Assembly (NCBI GenBank): GCA_035621215.1
Contig: CP141729.1
Span: 2,192,944 to 2,256,943 of the forward strand
Length of the DNA: 64,000 bases
Reading direction: 5' to 3'
From: Oscillospiraceae bacterium MB08-C2-2
GTDB taxonomy: Bacteria; Bacillota; Clostridia; Oscillospirales; Ruminococcaceae
Each line of letters starts with the position of its first letter. Position 1 is the first letter of the stretch. The translations under genes and the position numbers were made by a program. Positions 33,948-43,000 of this stretch are shown piece by piece. The notes under the pieces were generated by a model. That model saw only the letters and a program-made list of their open reading frames with translations. It did not search any database and was not told the DNA's origin.

Positions 33948-34604
33948 CTAAATGCGGTTGCGGTTGGTCAGCAGCAAAAGCCCCAGAACCCTTCTGTTGA
34001 GAGATCGGAAAAACGCCACCATAACACCAACCAATATAAACCCAGAAAAAGGGGTTAACAAACCCCGCAGCTTAAAGCCCCACGGCACGGCTACACCCCA
34101 AATGGTTCCGTTGCCCGCCACTTCCCGGAAAAAGGAAAGGGAGCAGACCACAAGGGCAAAGCCCATAGCGCTGGCAAAAGAAGCCGCCAACGCTGCTTCA
34201 ACCGGGGTTTTGCGATCCATGGTATCCGCTTGCAGCAGGGTCATGGAGTTGATGGACAGCAGATACAGATACGCCCCCATGGAGTTGGGAATATCCTGAA
34301 AAAGCCGCACAATCACGGCCCGGGCCAGAACCATAAACACCGTGGAAATCATGACATTGGCCAGTATACGCAGCCAGCGGGGCATGGGTAGATTCTTTTT
34401 AATGAGCAAAGCCAGCAGCATGGTGGGCAGATGAATCATCATCATTTCCAGAGCCATAGATACACCATTTTTCATGCTGGTTGTGGCCACCACAGCAAAG
34501 GGCAGCGCAAGCCCCATGGTGAGCACCGGGTTGTTCCGAAGCAGATAGCCGCTGTATTTATGCTTTTTTCGGTAATTTTTTGCCGCTTGCAGATTCAGAT
34601 TCAA
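33948..34604 (-). CDS. rnfE: Rnf-like membrane subunit, RnfE type
   Basis: A 218-residue membrane protein with about six hydrophobic segments; LRNNPVLTMGLALPFAVVATTSMKNGVSM matches the RnfE/NqrD N-terminus (the family has NPxLxxxLGLCP), but the cysteine of the canonical GLCP is replaced by the A-L-P of GLALP. It begins with TTG 34604, seven bases after GAGGAGG, and overlaps rnfD by 47 bases, leaving no room for rnfG, which normally separates D and E. Confidence 0.82.
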   Translation of the reverse strand: MNLNLQAAKNYRKKHKYSGYLLRNNPVLTMGLALPFAVVATTSMKNGVSMALEMMMIHLPTMLLALLIKKNLPMPRWLRILANVMISTVFMVLARAVIVRLFQDIPNSMGAYLYLLSINSMTLLQADTMDRKTPVEAALAASFASAMGFALVVCSLSFFREVAGNGTIWGVAVPWGFKLRGLLTPFSGFILVGVMVAFFRSLNRRVLGLLLLTNRNRI

Positions 34605-35571
34605 ACCGTTTCCTCCTCACTTTGCTGCTGATTCTTTCAATGAGCATATCAATGGGCCAAACCGCCGCATTCAGCAGCAGCAGGGCAAAGGCAAATTCCT
34701 CTTCATAGCCGCCATACCGGCGGAACAGCATCACCACAATGCCGGCCGATACCCCATAAACCAGCTTGGAGACATTCCGCTTGGGGGTGGTCACCGGATC
34801 ACCCAGCAAAAATACACCGCCAAACAGCAGGATGCCGGAGGTCATCTCATAAACCACCGAAAGGCTGCGTCCCCCAATTAATCGGGGAAACAGCCATGAA
34901 TAAGCCGCCACCGTGCTCAAAAAAGAGATGGGCAGAGTCCAGTGAACGGTATTTCGGAATACCAGGTATAAAAGACAGGCAAGGATTACTAGAATATTAG
35001 TGGCGCCCATAGGCCCGGGGAAATTCCCCAGCAGCATGCTCAGGGCCTCATACTGAGGGCGGCCTCCCAGCCCCAATGTGTAAGCCGGGGAGGAGGAAAA
35101 AATCTTTCCGCTCAGATCGGCAAGCACATCCATCCGCTCCAGCGGCAGTGGATACTGGAACAGCTTATCGCCAAAGCTGACCACCACAAAGGCAAAACCA
35201 CCGGCCGCCGGGTTGAACACATTCTGGCCGGTTCCGCCAAAAGGATGCTTGACCACCGCTATGGCAAAAATCCCGGCCACCACCACAATGTGGTAGGCGA
35301 TGGAGGCGGGCATCATCAGGGGCAGCACCATACCGGTGATGATGCTGGAATAATCCCGGATGTTGATTTTCTTTCTGGCCAGCAGCAGGCAGAGCAGCTC
35401 GGTAATCACGCAGGTTACCACCGAAACCACACCCAGCGCAACCGCCCGGGGCCCATAAAAGAACAGGGCCATGGCATAAACAAAGCTCAGCGCCAGCATG
35501 GTATTCACCGAAAGGGTACGGGTGCTTTCCCCGTGGCGGATATGAGGCGGCATAATACTTTTAGTCTTCAA
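34558..35571 (-). CDS. rnfD: Rnf-like membrane subunit, RnfD type
   Basis: A 337-residue membrane protein with about eight to ten hydrophobic segments. VVKHPFGGTGQNVFNPAAGGFAFVVVSF is the signature of RnfD/NqrB, and GPMGATN contains a Thr in the position where the family carries covalently bound FMN (xGAT motif). The C-terminal ITSGILLFGGVFLLGDPVTTP-like stretch is also typical. The likely start is TTG 35571, with GGAGG nine bases upstream inside the end of rnfC (overlap 11 bases); an ATG at 35553 is too far from the Shine-Dalgarno. Confidence 0.88.
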   Translation of the reverse strand: MKTKSIMPPHIRHGESTRTLSVNTMLALSFVYAMALFFYGPRAVALGVVSVVTCVITELLCLLLARKKINIRDYSSIITGMVLPLMMPASIAYHIVVVAGIFAIAVVKHPFGGTGQNVFNPAAGGFAFVVVSFGDKLFQYPLPLERMDVLADLSGKIFSSSPAYTLGLGGRPQYEALSMLLGNFPGPMGATNILVILACLLYLVFRNTVHWTLPISFLSTVAAYSWLFPRLIGGRSLSVVYEMTSGILLFGGVFLLGDPVTTPKRNVSKLVYGVSAGIVVMLFRRYGGYEEEFAFALLLLNAAVWPIDMLIERISSKVRRKRFESESASGKKLPKKA

Positions 35572-36640
35572 AGCCCTCCACCTCCTCTTCTGTGGTCATG
35601 CGGCTGCTTTTCACCAGACGCCCGGCCTTTTCCACCGCCAGCGATACATCCAGCTTAGAGGGGCAGATATAGCTGCAGGTGCCGCAGCCGATGCACAGAT
35701 CCGGGTCAAAGGTTTCCAGATCCCGGTAATAGCTGTGCTCCACAAATTTATAAATGTACATGGGGTTAAGCCCCGCCGGGCAAACCTGCTCACACCGGCC
35801 GCAGCCAATGCACCGGTAATGGCCGTCCCGGCTGTTTTCGGCAAAGGCCAGAATGGCCCGGGTGCTGCTGGTGATGGTGGTGCGGTCGCAATCGATAACA
35901 GCAACGCCGGTCATGGGGCCGCCGCACACAATGCGGCTGGGCTGGCCCACCAAACCCACACGCTCCAGAAGCTGGGTCACTGTCATACCGATGGAAACCT
36001 CATAATTAGCGGCATTGGCTACACAGTTGCCCGCAACGGTAACAAATACGCTGGTCTGCCGCTTGGCCTGATGAACCGCCCTGTGCAGATGGATCAAGGC
36101 ACAGCTGCCCACCAAAAGCTTGCGCTGCTGCGCCAGCCCGCTGAGCTTGACATACCGGGGCTCAGCCGGATAGCCTCCCCGCAGGCGCAGAACCGGCACC
36201 GGGCCAATAAAGGCCGGAATGCGAACCTCTAAATCGGTGAGCATTTTATAAACAGCGATAATGCTTTCAGTGCTGCCCACCGCTTTCTGGCAGAGCTGCA
36301 AGCCGCTTAGAACCTCATCCGAGCATTTGAGCAAAGGCCCCAGCTGGCTGGAAACATAAGGCTCATCATCTACGGCATCCACAATGATAATTTCCGCTTT
36401 GTTGCGGATCGCCTTCATCAGCTTGCGGAACAGAGGCTTTCCATCCCGCTCGTCCACAATCTGGGCCAACCGGGCGGCTTGAATGATTTCCTCCCCTGTT
36501 ATGTGATCAGGGTCGGCCGCAGGCCTTTCCTCCAGACGCAGCGCATCGGTCTGGGGATTGACAAATCGTATAATCGGCCGGGAAAGCGCAGGCTCCTTAT
36601 GCTGGAGCAGCACGGTCCCTTTGGTAAACATGGCTGACAC
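35561..36640 (-). CDS. rnfC: Truncated RnfC-like Fe-S protein
   Basis: A 359-residue RnfC relative, about 80 residues shorter than usual. It retains DEPYVSS, a SLBB-like middle region and two [4Fe-4S] motifs (CIGCGRCEQVCP, CIGCGTCSYICP) near residues 275-325. It lacks the N-terminal GGIHPP biotinyl-like domain and the Gly-rich loop GLGGAGFP that binds FMN/NADH in RnfC (here VDERDGKPLFRK). The canonical YPxGxEK is changed to GGYPAEPRY. It probably relays electrons but may not oxidise NADH. First gene of the C-D-E-A cluster. Confidence 0.85.
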   Translation of the reverse strand: MSAMFTKGTVLLQHKEPALSRPIIRFVNPQTDALRLEERPAADPDHITGEEIIQAARLAQIVDERDGKPLFRKLMKAIRNKAEIIIVDAVDDEPYVSSQLGPLLKCSDEVLSGLQLCQKAVGSTESIIAVYKMLTDLEVRIPAFIGPVPVLRLRGGYPAEPRYVKLSGLAQQRKLLVGSCALIHLHRAVHQAKRQTSVFVTVAGNCVANAANYEVSIGMTVTQLLERVGLVGQPSRIVCGGPMTGVAVIDCDRTTITSSTRAILAFAENSRDGHYRCIGCGRCEQVCPAGLNPMYIYKFVEHSYYRDLETFDPDLCIGCGTCSYICPSKLDVSLAVEKAGRLVKSSRMTTEEEVEGFED

Positions 36641-36724
36641 TGAGTGGGTGCCCTCCTAACTATTTTAAGAGTAATATGCGTTTAAGACGGTTGCTGAGCA
36701 AATCCTTTTGAGAGGCGGGATCGA

Positions 36725-37303
36725 GTGGAGATTATACTGGTCAGCCCGGAAAAGCTGAAAATCATTCTCACCCGGCAGGATATGAATAATCTCTCGCTGG
36801 AGTATGAAGATATGGATTACACCGATCTTCAAACCAAGGAGGTCATTGTGAGCCTGCTGGAGCAAGCCAAAGAGCAGGCAGGCTTTAACCCCAAAAACAC
36901 CAAGCTTTTCATTGAGGTTTACCCCACGCAGGAAGGCGGCTGTGTGCTCTATTTCACCTCTCACAGCTCAGGGAGCTGGTATGGGGGGCCAAAAAAAGGC
37001 TATCAGGTGGGCCCCATTATTTTTGAGTTTGAAGATTCAGAAACCCTGATTCAGGCGGCAATCCGGCTTTTTTCCCGGTATTCCCATCGCATCTACAAAA
37101 GCTCTCTTTACCTTTACGGCCAGCGCTACCGGCTGATTCTCTATCCGCTGGATTACAGTGACCGGCTCAGTGTATTCTTTTTGGGGGAATACGCCAAAAG
37201 AGTGGGGGAGGGGGAAATTCTCGCTGCCTTTATTCAGGAGCACGGCAAGGAACTGGCCGTCGACAATGCCATTGATCTGCTGGCACGGTATTTTTCCCAG
37301 TAG
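36725..37303 (+). CDS. mecA: MecA-family adaptor protein
   Basis: A 192-residue MecA-type protein: an N-terminal domain starting MEIILVSPEKLKIILTRQDM, a Glu/Asp-rich middle, and a C-terminal ClpC-binding-like domain (FEDSETLIQAAIRLFSRY, SSLYLYGQRYRLILYP, EYAKRVGEG). MecA proteins deliver targets to the ClpCP protease. GTG 36725 has GAGGCGGG upstream. It diverges from rnfC and converges with rpe, with two bases between the stops. Confidence 0.9.
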   Translation: MEIILVSPEKLKIILTRQDMNNLSLEYEDMDYTDLQTKEVIVSLLEQAKEQAGFNPKNTKLFIEVYPTQEGGCVLYFTSHSSGSWYGGPKKGYQVGPIIFEFEDSETLIQAAIRLFSRYSHRIYKSSLYLYGQRYRLILYPLDYSDRLSVFFLGEYAKRVGEGEILAAFIQEHGKELAVDNAIDLLARYFSQ

Positions 37304-37305
37304 AC

Positions 37306-37974
37306 TTAGGCTTGCACAGCCTCCTGCGCTTTTTGGCGCAGAGCGCTGACTGCTGCCTTATAGTCCGGCTTGGAAAACAGGGCAGAACCTGCCACCAGCA
37401 CATTGGCGCCCGCTTCTGCTACCAGAGGAGCGGTCTTTTCGTCAATGCCGCCATCCACCTGGATATCAAGGGCAAGACCCCGCCGGTTGGCTTCTTCCCG
37501 GATCGCCCGGATTTTGGGCAGCATATCCGCCATAAAGCTCTGCCCGCCAAAGCCGGGCTCCACGGTCATAACCAGCACCATCTTCAGCCGTTCCAGATAG
37601 GGGAATACCGCCTCAGCTGGGGTACCCGGTTTCAGGGAAATGCCGGCCTCCACACCCAGACGATCCAGCTCATCCAGAACAGCAGCTGTTTCATCCTCGG
37701 CTTCCAGATGAAAGGTGACCCGGTCGGCTCCTGCCTTTACAAAATCCGCCCCATAGGTCAGGGGACGGGAAATCATAAGATGCACATCAAAAAAAGCATC
37801 GGATTTTTTGCGCAGAGCTGCAATCACCGGCATGCCAAAGGAAATATTGGGCACAAAATGCCCATCCATAACGTCCAAATGAATCATATCCGCTCCGCCT
37901 GCCGCCATCAGGGCGGTTTCTTCCCCAAGACGGGAAAAATCACAGGCCAGCACCGAAGGTGAAATTTGAATCAT
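37306..37974 (-). CDS. rpe: Ribulose-phosphate 3-epimerase
   Basis: A 222-residue TIM-barrel enzyme of the pentose phosphate pathway. Motifs: SVLACDFSRLGEE, MIHLDVMDGHFVPNISFG with the catalytic Asp and metal His, DVHLMI, VMTVEPGFGGQSF and IQVDGGIDEKTAP. GAGGAG precedes the ATG. It stands alone; a hairpin (37989-38012) lies just before the RBS. Confidence 0.97.
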   Translation of the reverse strand: MIQISPSVLACDFSRLGEETALMAAGGADMIHLDVMDGHFVPNISFGMPVIAALRKKSDAFFDVHLMISRPLTYGADFVKAGADRVTFHLEAEDETAAVLDELDRLGVEAGISLKPGTPAEAVFPYLERLKMVLVMTVEPGFGGQSFMADMLPKIRAIREEANRRGLALDIQVDGGIDEKTAPLVAEAGANVLVAGSALFSKPDYKAAVSALRQKAQEAVQA

Positions 37975-38365
37975 AAGTTCTCCTCAACTCCGGAAGGCGG
38001 TTCCCTTCCGGACATTTTATTTTTGCCAAAGTCTGTACCGCAGGTTGGAAATGCCGAAAGCAAATCCCGGCAAATCGATACAGTTTCCCATATACATTGT
38101 AAACTAACAGCCTTTAAAGGTCAACCGCGCAGTTGTTAAAAAATATTTTGCTCCCCTTATTTGACAGCTTTTTTAGCCCTTGGATATTATTTACAGAACC
38201 CGACGCCCTAAAATGGAAAATATCCTGATAAATTAAAGCCCACCTGTTTTGGAGGCTATATTAAATTGCCTGTGGCTCTAATTTGTGTTATCCTGAATTC
38301 AGAGAAGTTTTTGCTCTCTGCCGTGCCCGGCAGCGGGGGTTTGCGGGGCATAATTTTGATGCGGG
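37975..38365. other. Intergenic region with hairpin and promoter
   Basis: 391 bases between divergent rpe and the aldo/keto reductase. TCCGGAAGG/CCTTCCGGA (37989-38012) is a strong stem followed on the plus strand by TTTTATTTTT, in the rpe leader. A good plus-strand promoter (38161-38190) and a weaker one near 38268 (TTGCCT, TTATCC) precede the reductase. Nothing else recognised. Confidence 0.5.
38161..38190 (+). promoter_or_regulatory. Promoter of the aldo/keto reductase gene
   Basis: Perfect TTGACA (38161-38166), 18-base spacer, TATTAT (38185-38190), leaving a leader of about 170 bases. Confidence 0.65.
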
Positions 38366-39496
38366 ATGTGTGATGAAATGGTAACAAATAAAATGGATAA
38401 GCTGGGGGTCACCACCTCTCGGCTGGGCTTTGGCTGCATGCGCTTTCCTATCCTGCCGGATGGAAAAATCGACCGCCCCAAAGCACAGGGAATGCTGGAC
38501 TATGCCTATGATCACGGTGTTAACTATTACGACACCGCTTATGTCTACCACAATCAGGAATCCGAATCCTTTCTGGGGGAGGCTTTGGCCAAATATCCCC
38601 GGGAAAGCTTTTATCTGGCCACCAAGCTGCCAGTGTGGCTCTGCGAAACACGGGAGGATGCCGACCGGATTTTCCACGAGCAGCTGAACCGCTGCAAAAC
38701 CGAATACTTTGACTTTTATCTGCTCCATTCCCTTGATGGCGAGAGATGGCCCCACTGCGAAGAGCACAAGTTCTATGACTACTTGCTGGAACAGAAGGCA
38801 CAAGGCAAAATCCGGCATCTGGGCTTTTCCTTCCACGGTGCCTATGAGGATTTTGTAACCATCGTGGATGCCCACCCATGGGATTTTGTGCAGATTCAGA
38901 TCAACTATATGGATGAAGAGGTTCAGGATGCCCGAGCCTTCTATGACAAGCTGTTGGAAAAGGACATTCCCTGCCTTGCCATGGAACCCATCCGAGGCGG
39001 CTTCCTTTCCCGCCTTTCGGAGGATGTGGCTCAGGTTTTCACCGACTATGATCCTTCCATGAGCCAAGCGCAGTGGGCTCTGCGCTGGTGCCTCAGCCAG
39101 AAAAACATTAAGGTCATCCTTTCCGGTATGAGCACACTGGAACAGGTTCAGGAAAATGTAGCCACCTTCACTCCCGGGGATACCCTGAACGAAGAACAGC
39201 TCGAGTGTATCACGCTGGTGCGGGAAAAGATTTTGGCTGTTAAGGCGGTTCCCTGCACCGGCTGCCGCTACTGCATGGATTGCGGCTTCGGGGTGGATAT
39301 CCCCGGTGTTTTCGATGCCTACAACCAATATATGATGTTTAAGAACTCCATTCAGGGTTACAATCAATATTCAGCTCTGGGCAGCGGACAGGGCAGCGCC
39401 TGTGTTGCCTGCGGCGTCTGCTCCCCTCAATGCCCGCAGGGTATCGATATCCCCGCAACCATTGAGAAGGCACACGCCAAGCTGTCGGTGCTTTAG
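38366..39496 (+). CDS. Aldo/keto reductase with C-terminal [4Fe-4S] domain
   Basis: A 376-residue protein: an AKR TIM barrel (residues about 10-285: LGFGCMRFP, NYYDTAYVY with Asp/Tyr of the active site, LATKLPVW, HLGFSFHG in place of the usual catalytic His region) followed by a ferredoxin-like end with two cysteine sets, CTGCRYCMDC and CVACGVCSPQCPQG. This fusion is common in anaerobes and suggests reduction of a carbonyl with electrons from ferredoxin as well as NAD(P)H. The substrate is unknown. Start ATG 38366 or 38378; the RBS is weak. Confidence 0.92.
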   Translation: MCDEMVTNKMDKLGVTTSRLGFGCMRFPILPDGKIDRPKAQGMLDYAYDHGVNYYDTAYVYHNQESESFLGEALAKYPRESFYLATKLPVWLCETREDADRIFHEQLNRCKTEYFDFYLLHSLDGERWPHCEEHKFYDYLLEQKAQGKIRHLGFSFHGAYEDFVTIVDAHPWDFVQIQINYMDEEVQDARAFYDKLLEKDIPCLAMEPIRGGFLSRLSEDVAQVFTDYDPSMSQAQWALRWCLSQKNIKVILSGMSTLEQVQENVATFTPGDTLNEEQLECITLVREKILAVKAVPCTGCRYCMDCGFGVDIPGVFDAYNQYMMFKNSIQGYNQYSALGSGQGSACVACGVCSPQCPQGIDIPATIEKAHAKLSVL

Positions 39497-39725
39497 AGGC
39501 TTCGCCTCTTTCGTCGGGCATTGGTGAAGGAATGCCCTTACCCTTGTGCTCGATGGCAATGCTTATGGCAGCTTCCCCCACAATGAAGGAGAACCCTTTT
39601 CTTTGTTACTTTTCTTTTCTTAAAAGAAAGGGTGCCCATGCGGCACAAGCACGACTTACTTTTCTTTTAAGAAAATTAAGCAAAAGAAAACCGTGTTTTT
39701 ATTTCCGCCGGAGGCTGGAGGGGGT

Positions 39726-39751
39726 TCATGGGGGAACTAGTTCCCCCATGA
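39726..39751. repeat. Perfect 26-bp palindrome
   Basis: TCATGGGGGAACT/AGTTCCCCCATGA, perfectly self-complementary with no spacer, centre ACTAGT. Confidence 0.8.
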
Positions 39752-39960
39752 GGTGCTTTGTGGCTGAAGCTTTGCGAAAGCCACTCCCGTATTTCCCGCA
39801 GGAAATGCAAGCACCTTAGCCTCCCTTGGCGATTCTTTGCAACCTTTCTCATCGTAGAGAAAGGCTGTGCCAGTCCGCGCGGCATGGGCGCGGGAGGCTT
39901 CGCATGTAGACGAAAATCTCCATCTCCATTGCACTCGGTGGCAAACCTTCATGAAACCCA

Positions 39961-39996
39961 AAAGGCCCCTGCTGAATCAGCAGGGGCCTTTGCTTA
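39961..39996. terminator. Bidirectional terminator between reductase and surface protein
   Basis: AAAGGCCCCTGCTG pairs with CAGCAGGGGCCTTT; A-rich before, T-rich after. Confidence 0.8.
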
Positions 39997-40009
39997 TATC
40001 TATGCGATT

Positions 40010-43000
40010 TTAACCGCCAACAGCGGCGCTTCCAGCTTGCTCCCCTGTGGTTTTATGGGGAACGCTGAGAATTGGGAACTCATAGCTGCCGGAACCGGCC
40101 CGCCACGGTGCATCCGACCGGCCCACGCTCAGCTCCGCCACCAGCAGAGCGTTGCGCATTTCCTCGTCGGTGCGGAAGCTGGCAGAGCCTTCCCCACTGC
40201 CGATGGCCAAGGCGGCAGTCCCTTCCTGTGCATAGCAGTTGGTGATCACCGAGCCATCGTTGGTGCCTGCAATGGCACCGGCATCGGTTCCGGTAACCTG
40301 CCCCACGTTGTAGCCGCTTACAATGGAGCCGCCATCCCGGTTAACGCCAGCAAGGCCGCCGATGTCTATATCCGCTCCGGTTACCTGCGCCGTGTTGTAG
40401 CTGTCACCGATTTTTCCACCGAAATTGTAGCCCACCAGCCCGCCGATATAGCTCCCGGCAACACCGCTGACTCTTGCTCCATTGGAACAGCTGGCGATAG
40501 TGCCGCCGCTGTAGTTCATACCCGCCACAGCGCCCACACTGGCTCCTGTTCCGGTGGCCTTGATTTCACCCGAAAGGATGGTTATCCCTTGAATCAAACC
40601 TGTATTCTGCCCGAAAAGCCCCACATGTTGGGTGGCTGTGGTGATTTTCAGATTGCGGATGCGGTAGCCGTTGCCGTTGTAGCTGCCGGAAAAAGGTGCT
40701 CCCTCTCCGGCAATCACCGGGAAGCTGGAAGCAAAGGCACTGTCTTCCGCCAAATTGAGGTCGGCTGTCTGGATGAAATGACTGGTGAGATGTTTGCTGA
40801 TGTGGGCAAGCTGAGCAGGCGTGGAAACCTCAAAGGGGGTTTCTTTGGAGCCATCCCCTCGGGTAAAGCCGCCCTCTTCCCGGGTATGCCCACAGGTGGT
40901 GGCCACCGAATCACCGGTCACATCCACCAAGCCTCCGGTCTGGTTGAGGCTGTAATCCAGATTGGGATTATCCGCTGTGGTTTCCGGCGGGCGAACCCCA
41001 TCCTTCACGGTAATGCGGTCGGGCTGGGTTTCATAGATCACCTGCGGTGCGTTGACCATCAGGTTGTTGACCTTTGTGCCCAGCAGATAGGTGGATTCAT
41101 TGGCCGTTACATTGTTCACCCTTGCACCACTGCCGGTAAAAAGCCGGGTGGGGCCGTTGGCTGTTAAGTTATGTACATTCACCCCTGCCAAATCCACCAG
41201 AACACGGTTGCCGGCGGTATCGGGGTTTACAGTCAGGCTATCCACCGTTCCGCCGCCGCTCACCGACAGCGAGGAGGCCGCTATGAGGCCGCCAATATCA
41301 CCGGTAACGGTCAGTTCAGCAGGCCCTCGCAGGGTCAGGTTTTCAACCCGTGGGCCGCCGATGTGCACCACCAGCTTTGTGGCCTCAGCAGAAGAGCCGG
41401 TATCCAGCCGCAGGATTTTGCCCTTTCCGCTGAGTGAAACATTGCCTTCGCCGCTCATGCTGGCAATTTCGCTGTTTTCAAGCTGGATCACCGCATCCCC
41501 GGAAATGGCCACCGTTTCGGCAGAAAGATTGGTCAGTATCAGGTTGGCGGCGCCTTCGCCCGCCTTGACCTGCACGTTGCGTATTCCGGCGCCGGTCATA
41601 TCCACAGGATCGTGGAGCAGATTGACCGGGCTTTTCACCTCCACCGTATCCACCTGAGACTGCCCCTGCAAATGGAGAGTCACCTTGGATTGGGGATTAG
41701 TAATAATCACCCGCTCGGCCTGCACATTGCGCAGGCTCAGGGTATCAATGGCGCTGTCCTTGATATAGATAGCCCCATCCACCTGCACATCCTCCAGCTC
41801 AATGGTGCCGGGGGAGGTGATGTTTTCAATAACAAGATAGTTGCCTACCCGCATATTTTTCAGCAGAATCCCTGCTTTTTTGATGAATACATCGTTATAG
41901 GCCACCTGCTGGGGGAAAATACGGGTTTCATAGGCATTGAGAGTTTCTTCTCCCTCCACCACACTGACTGTGCTGTCTTGGTCACCGCTTTCACGGCCAG
42001 CCAGCCACAGCCCCACCGGAACCAGCACAAGGGTAAGCAGCATCAGCACCACCAGCACCGGAATCATCGTCATATACCAAGGGCGGTGGGGGGAATCCTC
42101 TGGGGTTTCGCTTTTCTTGCGGGTCACCACGGCGGCGGCTTTCGCATTCGCATCGGATTTTACCGGAACAAAACCACCCTTTTTCGCCTGCCTGCGGCCG
42201 CCATTTTTCCCCAGCTCCAGCAGCAGCTCCTCGCTGGTCTTTTTAGCAGGAGCAGGTGGTGCTTCCCGGTCTTTGCCCAAGGTGCTCAGCACATCCGGGC
42301 CGGTTATGGTAAACATAGGCTTGTTGGGGAAATCACGAGAATAGCCGCCAATGGGCTGAACCGGCGCCTTCTCGCCCTGAGCCATGTGCATTTCAGGCTG
42401 AACCTCCACATTCAGGCGGCGGGGCGGCGAGGGAGGAGAGGCTTGCTCCTCACTGGGTGTAAGGTTCTGATCCAGGTCGATTTCCTTGAGCATACGCTGG
42501 CGCTCACGCATATATTTTTCGGTGAGAGCATCCTTAAAGCTTTGAGTTTTGGCCTCAACCGCCTTTTCCACTTCCAGACCAAAATCCCGGAGGAAATCAT
42601 CCACCATGGGGTCTTCCCCGGCAGAGGCCTCTCGAGCGGGCTCTTCCACCTTGGTGTATTCCAAAGGGGGTGGCTCAGGCTGGGGGGTATTGGCGGCCTT
42701 GGGCGCCTTTTCCTGAATGGGGCGCTTGGCCCGCAGACGGCGCTCTCCCCCGGAATCGGCCTCGTGCACCCGCCGGGGCTGCACCGGAAGACCGGCAGAC
42801 AGCTCCTGGGAGGAGCCTTTTCTTTCCGGCTGGGGCTGTGGCTCCGGCTCGGGTTCAGGCATTGGCTGGGGCTGTGGAACAGGAGGGCGTTCCAGAGGCT
42901 GAATCACACGGGGGCCACCCTTGGGCACATCCCCAAAGGCACTGCTGATTTGCTCATCAAAGGCGCTGGAAAGCCTGTTTAGAAGTGCCTGATATTCAGA

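Larger units (their letters stand above)
39497..40009. other. 513-base non-coding tract of stacked hairpins
   Basis: No gene. In order: GAGGCTTCGCCTC-type stem right after the reductase stop, GGGCATT/AATGCCC, T/C-rich stretches pairing with A/G-rich ones (near 39607-39630 and 39657-39675), a perfect 26-bp palindrome (39726-39751), an outer inverted repeat AGGTGCTT/AAGCACCT (39751-39816) enclosing two smaller stems, a GAAAGG/CCTTTC stem (near 39842-39870), GC-rich CGCGC repeats, and finally a terminator. Probably an accumulation of small repeat elements. Confidence 0.6.

Noticed and set aside
39758-41167. 469-codon plus-strand frame over the hairpin tract and the surface protein gene
   Set aside because: It crosses a terminator and lies antisense to the clear GLUG-repeat protein; no RBS or known domain.
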